DNA of 43,785 nucleotides from Elizabethkingia argenteiflava (GTDB taxonomy: Bacteria; Bacteroidota; Bacteroidia; Flavobacteriales; Weeksellaceae): contig NZ_JAAABJ010000634.1 in NCBI RefSeq assembly GCF_009904105.1, positions 1 through 43,785 on the forward strand, written 5' to 3'. The notes below the pieces were generated by a model. The model saw only the letters and a list, made by a program, of their open reading frames with translations, did no database searches and was not told the origin of the DNA. Position numbers and translations under genes: made by a program. Of this stretch, positions 42,061 to 43,785 are shown piece by piece; within the stretch, counting starts at the first letter, position 1; each line of letters starts with the position of its first letter.

Positions 42061-43403
42061 ACTTTAGCTAAAAAAGCATCAAAATTTAGTTGAATACTTA
42101 CCGTACCATCAGCTTCTATTTGATGTAGATTTACCCATTCTGTTTTATTTACGGAACTCATGTCGTATACTTTGCGTACTCGTATATAGTTTTCGGTATA
42201 TCCATACATAAAGCCTTCTTTATTCTCATGTTCCCACAGTACGGGTAAACTTCTTCCAATCTGACTTTGGTAAAAGGCCATTTTCTTCTTCTCAGAGAGA
42301 ATGCGTAGCATTTTATTGCGTTTTTTTCTTTCGTTTATGGGGACTACTTCCGGCAGATTTACCGCTTCGGTATTTTCCCTTTCAGAATAGGTGAAGACAT
42401 GAAGGTAAGAAATAGGCAGGTCGTTTAGAAATTGATAGGTTTTAAGAAACTCCTCTTCGGTTTCCCCTGGAAAGCCTACAATCACATCCACGCCAATGCA
42501 AGCATCAGGTAGGAGTTCTCGGATTTTATGGATTCTGTTTCTATAAAGTGTAGTTAAATAGCGGCGTTTCATTTTTTTTAGAATATGATCGCTGCCCGAT
42601 TGTAAAGGAATGTGGAAATGAGGAACGAAGCTTTTGCTTGCGGCAACTACATCAATGGTATCGTCCTTGAGCAAATTAGGTTCTATGGATGAAATTCGAA
42701 TTCGCTCAATTCCATCTACCCGATCCAGTGCTTTTACCAACTCTAGAAAGGTGTGTTCGTGTTTTTTATTGCCAAATTCCCCTTTACCATAATCGCCGAT
42801 GTTGACTCCTGTGAGTACAATTTCTTTGATATCCTGTGAGGCAATTTCACGTGCATTGTTAATTACGTTGTCCAGGGCATCTGAACGAGAAATCCCCCGT
42901 GCTAAAGGAATGGTGCAATAAGTACATTTATAATCACATCCATCCTGAATTTTAAGAAAAGCGCGCGTCCTATCGCCAATAGAATAGGAGCCGATAAAAA
43001 AATCAGCTTCTTCAATTTCGCAGGCGTGTACTTCTGCCCGCGTGTTAGATTTCTCAAGATCGCGTAGGTAGCTCAGAATATTAAATTTTTCTTTTGCCCC
43101 CAATACAAGGTCTACACCTTCAATGGCTGATATTTCTTCTGGTTTAAGTTGTGCGTAGCACCCCAACACCACTACGAGACCTTCAGGATTGGCTTTTTGT
43201 GCTCGTTTTACAATTAGCTTACATTCTTTGTCCGCATTTTCGGTAACCGAGCAGGTGTTGATGACAAAGATATGAGCAGCCTCGTCAAAGGATACCTTTT
43301 TATAACCCGCATCGGTAAGCTGACGGGCGATAGTAGAAGTTTCTGCAAAGTTGAGCTTACAGCCCAAGGTGTGAAATGCCACTGATTTTAAACCTGATTC
43401 CAT
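42057..43403 (-). CDS. mtaB: tRNA (N6-threonylcarbamoyladenosine37-C2)-methylthiotransferase
   Basis: Radical-SAM methylthiotransferase, adds a methylthio group to t6A37 in tRNAs that read ANN codons. 448 residues: N-terminal MTTase domain with the second Fe-S cluster cysteines C15 (TLGCKLN), C51 (INTCSVTE) and C82 (LGCYAQ); radical-SAM motif C156-DYK-C160-TY-C163; C-terminal TRAM domain. TLGCKLNFAET is the MtaB form, against GCQMN in MiaB and TLGCKVN variants in relatives. The GNAT gene overlaps its end tail-to-tail by 4 bases. Confidence 0.94.
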   Translation of the reverse strand: MESGLKSVAFHTLGCKLNFAETSTIARQLTDAGYKKVSFDEAAHIFVINTCSVTENADKECKLIVKRAQKANPEGLVVVLGCYAQLKPEEISAIEGVDLVLGAKEKFNILSYLRDLEKSNTRAEVHACEIEEADFFIGSYSIGDRTRAFLKIQDGCDYKCTYCTIPLARGISRSDALDNVINNAREIASQDIKEIVLTGVNIGDYGKGEFGNKKHEHTFLELVKALDRVDGIERIRISSIEPNLLKDDTIDVVAASKSFVPHFHIPLQSGSDHILKKMKRRYLTTLYRNRIHKIRELLPDACIGVDVIVGFPGETEEEFLKTYQFLNDLPISYLHVFTYSERENTEAVNLPEVVPINERKKRNKMLRILSEKKKMAFYQSQIGRSLPVLWEHENKEGFMYGYTENYIRVRKVYDMSSVNKTEWVNLHQIEADGTVSIQLNFDAFLAKV

Positions 43404-43785
43404 AACTAAAAAAGAGAAGGCAAATTTACGAAATAAATATAAAATTTTCTAAATGTCCATTTTAAAGTTGAGTAATCCATCAAAGCAAGTCTCCAAAAAA
43501 AGAATTAACTTTTATTCATCTTATATATTAGAGCGATTAAAATTGATTTTCCTGATACAAAATTTTTTATTCTGCCTTCTACAGGTTTATAGGATGATGA
43601 AATTCATTGCTAAGTAAAAAGATTTTATTTTATAAATTCAGTTAAATAAGTCTTTATCTAACCCGTGGTGCATTTAAGCAATACGAGTTTTTAAGTTGTT
43701 AATATTTCTATTGTTTAGTTTATTAATGCATTGTATAACAGTCATTGCCATTATCTTAGATAATATTCTATTCTTAAAGCCATCA
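43404..43785. other. 382-base right end, no gene seen
   Basis: AT-rich sequence upstream of mtaB. Apart from the mtaB -7 box no coding frame, hairpin or RNA gene can be supported. The window may stop inside an intergenic region. Confidence 0.5.
43421..43428 (-). promoter_or_regulatory. -7 box of mtaB
   Basis: CAAATTTA on the + strand, TAAATTTG on the coding strand, 17 bases before the mtaB ATG. No TTG at the -33 position. Confidence 0.5.

Noticed and set aside
43497-43515. Second copy of the AAAGAATTGACTTTTT repeat arm from 132-150
   Set aside because: Only a partial match (AAAGAATTAACTTTT) without the inverted partner; expected by chance in such AT-rich DNA.
1-43785. tRNA, rRNA, CRISPR array, prophage or intact insertion sequence
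   Set aside because: No cloverleaf with conserved TTCNA loop, no regularly spaced repeats, no integrase, transposase or phage structural gene was seen on reading both strands.

Overview
This window looks chromosomal and comes from a low-GC member of the Bacteroidota, most likely class Flavobacteriia (Weeksellaceae/Chryseobacterium-like). Evidence: many gene starts are preceded by the Bacteroidota -7 box TAnnTTTG; gene families typical of the phylum are present (BT_3928-type DoxX protein, DUF1599, TPR/AraC-type membrane regulator, Crp regulator of the short 190-residue type); the primase carries the 'SPFH...KDFSSGKGG' variant of the zinc motif. Genus cannot be fixed from sequence alone. I see no tRNA, rRNA, CRISPR array, intact insertion sequence or prophage.

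Layout. 1-1001: gene-poor, decayed sequence with inverted repeats. 1002-3711: anaerobic ribonucleotide reductase nrdD and its activase nrdG. 3867-10216: an ortho-cleavage catechol island: AraC-type regulator, catB, catC, catA, pcaD, then a separately promoted single-chain 3-oxoadipate CoA-transferase. Together they convert catechol to 3-oxoadipyl-CoA; the last thiolase is not here. 10269-11654: TPR/AraC membrane regulator. 12588-18722: a MocR-type regulator divergent from a five-gene biotin operon whose first gene is not a known bio gene but a ferritin-like di-iron protein, followed by bioF, bioD, bioB, bioA. No gene for making the pimeloyl precursor (bioC/H/G/W/I) is visible. 19142-21616: TonB-dependent receptor lying between two diverged copies of one sequence: a broken bioA 3' end on its right and a broken ric 5' end on its left. 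22072-26540: nitric-oxide defence group: Rrf2 regulator with three cysteines, small membrane protein, lipoprotein cytochrome c, ric (di-iron Fe-S repair) and quinol-type NO reductase; rrf2 and ric share a 17-bp operator-like site. 27172-43403: housekeeping and general genes: crp-like, prfB, dedA, dnaG, clpP, VIT transporter, folP, DUF1599, BT_3928-type protein, tpiA, prmA, gpsA, mqo, GNAT acetyltransferase, mtaB.

Physiology suggested: a respiring, facultative organism (mqo and catechol dioxygenase need respiration or oxygen; nrdDG and NO reductase serve low-oxygen or NO-exposed growth), able to use aromatic compounds through catechol and to make at least the rings of biotin. The most novel-looking point is the di-iron protein at the head of the biotin operon with a PLP-type regulator facing it. 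The next are the duplication scar around the receptor gene and the shared operator in the NO cluster.
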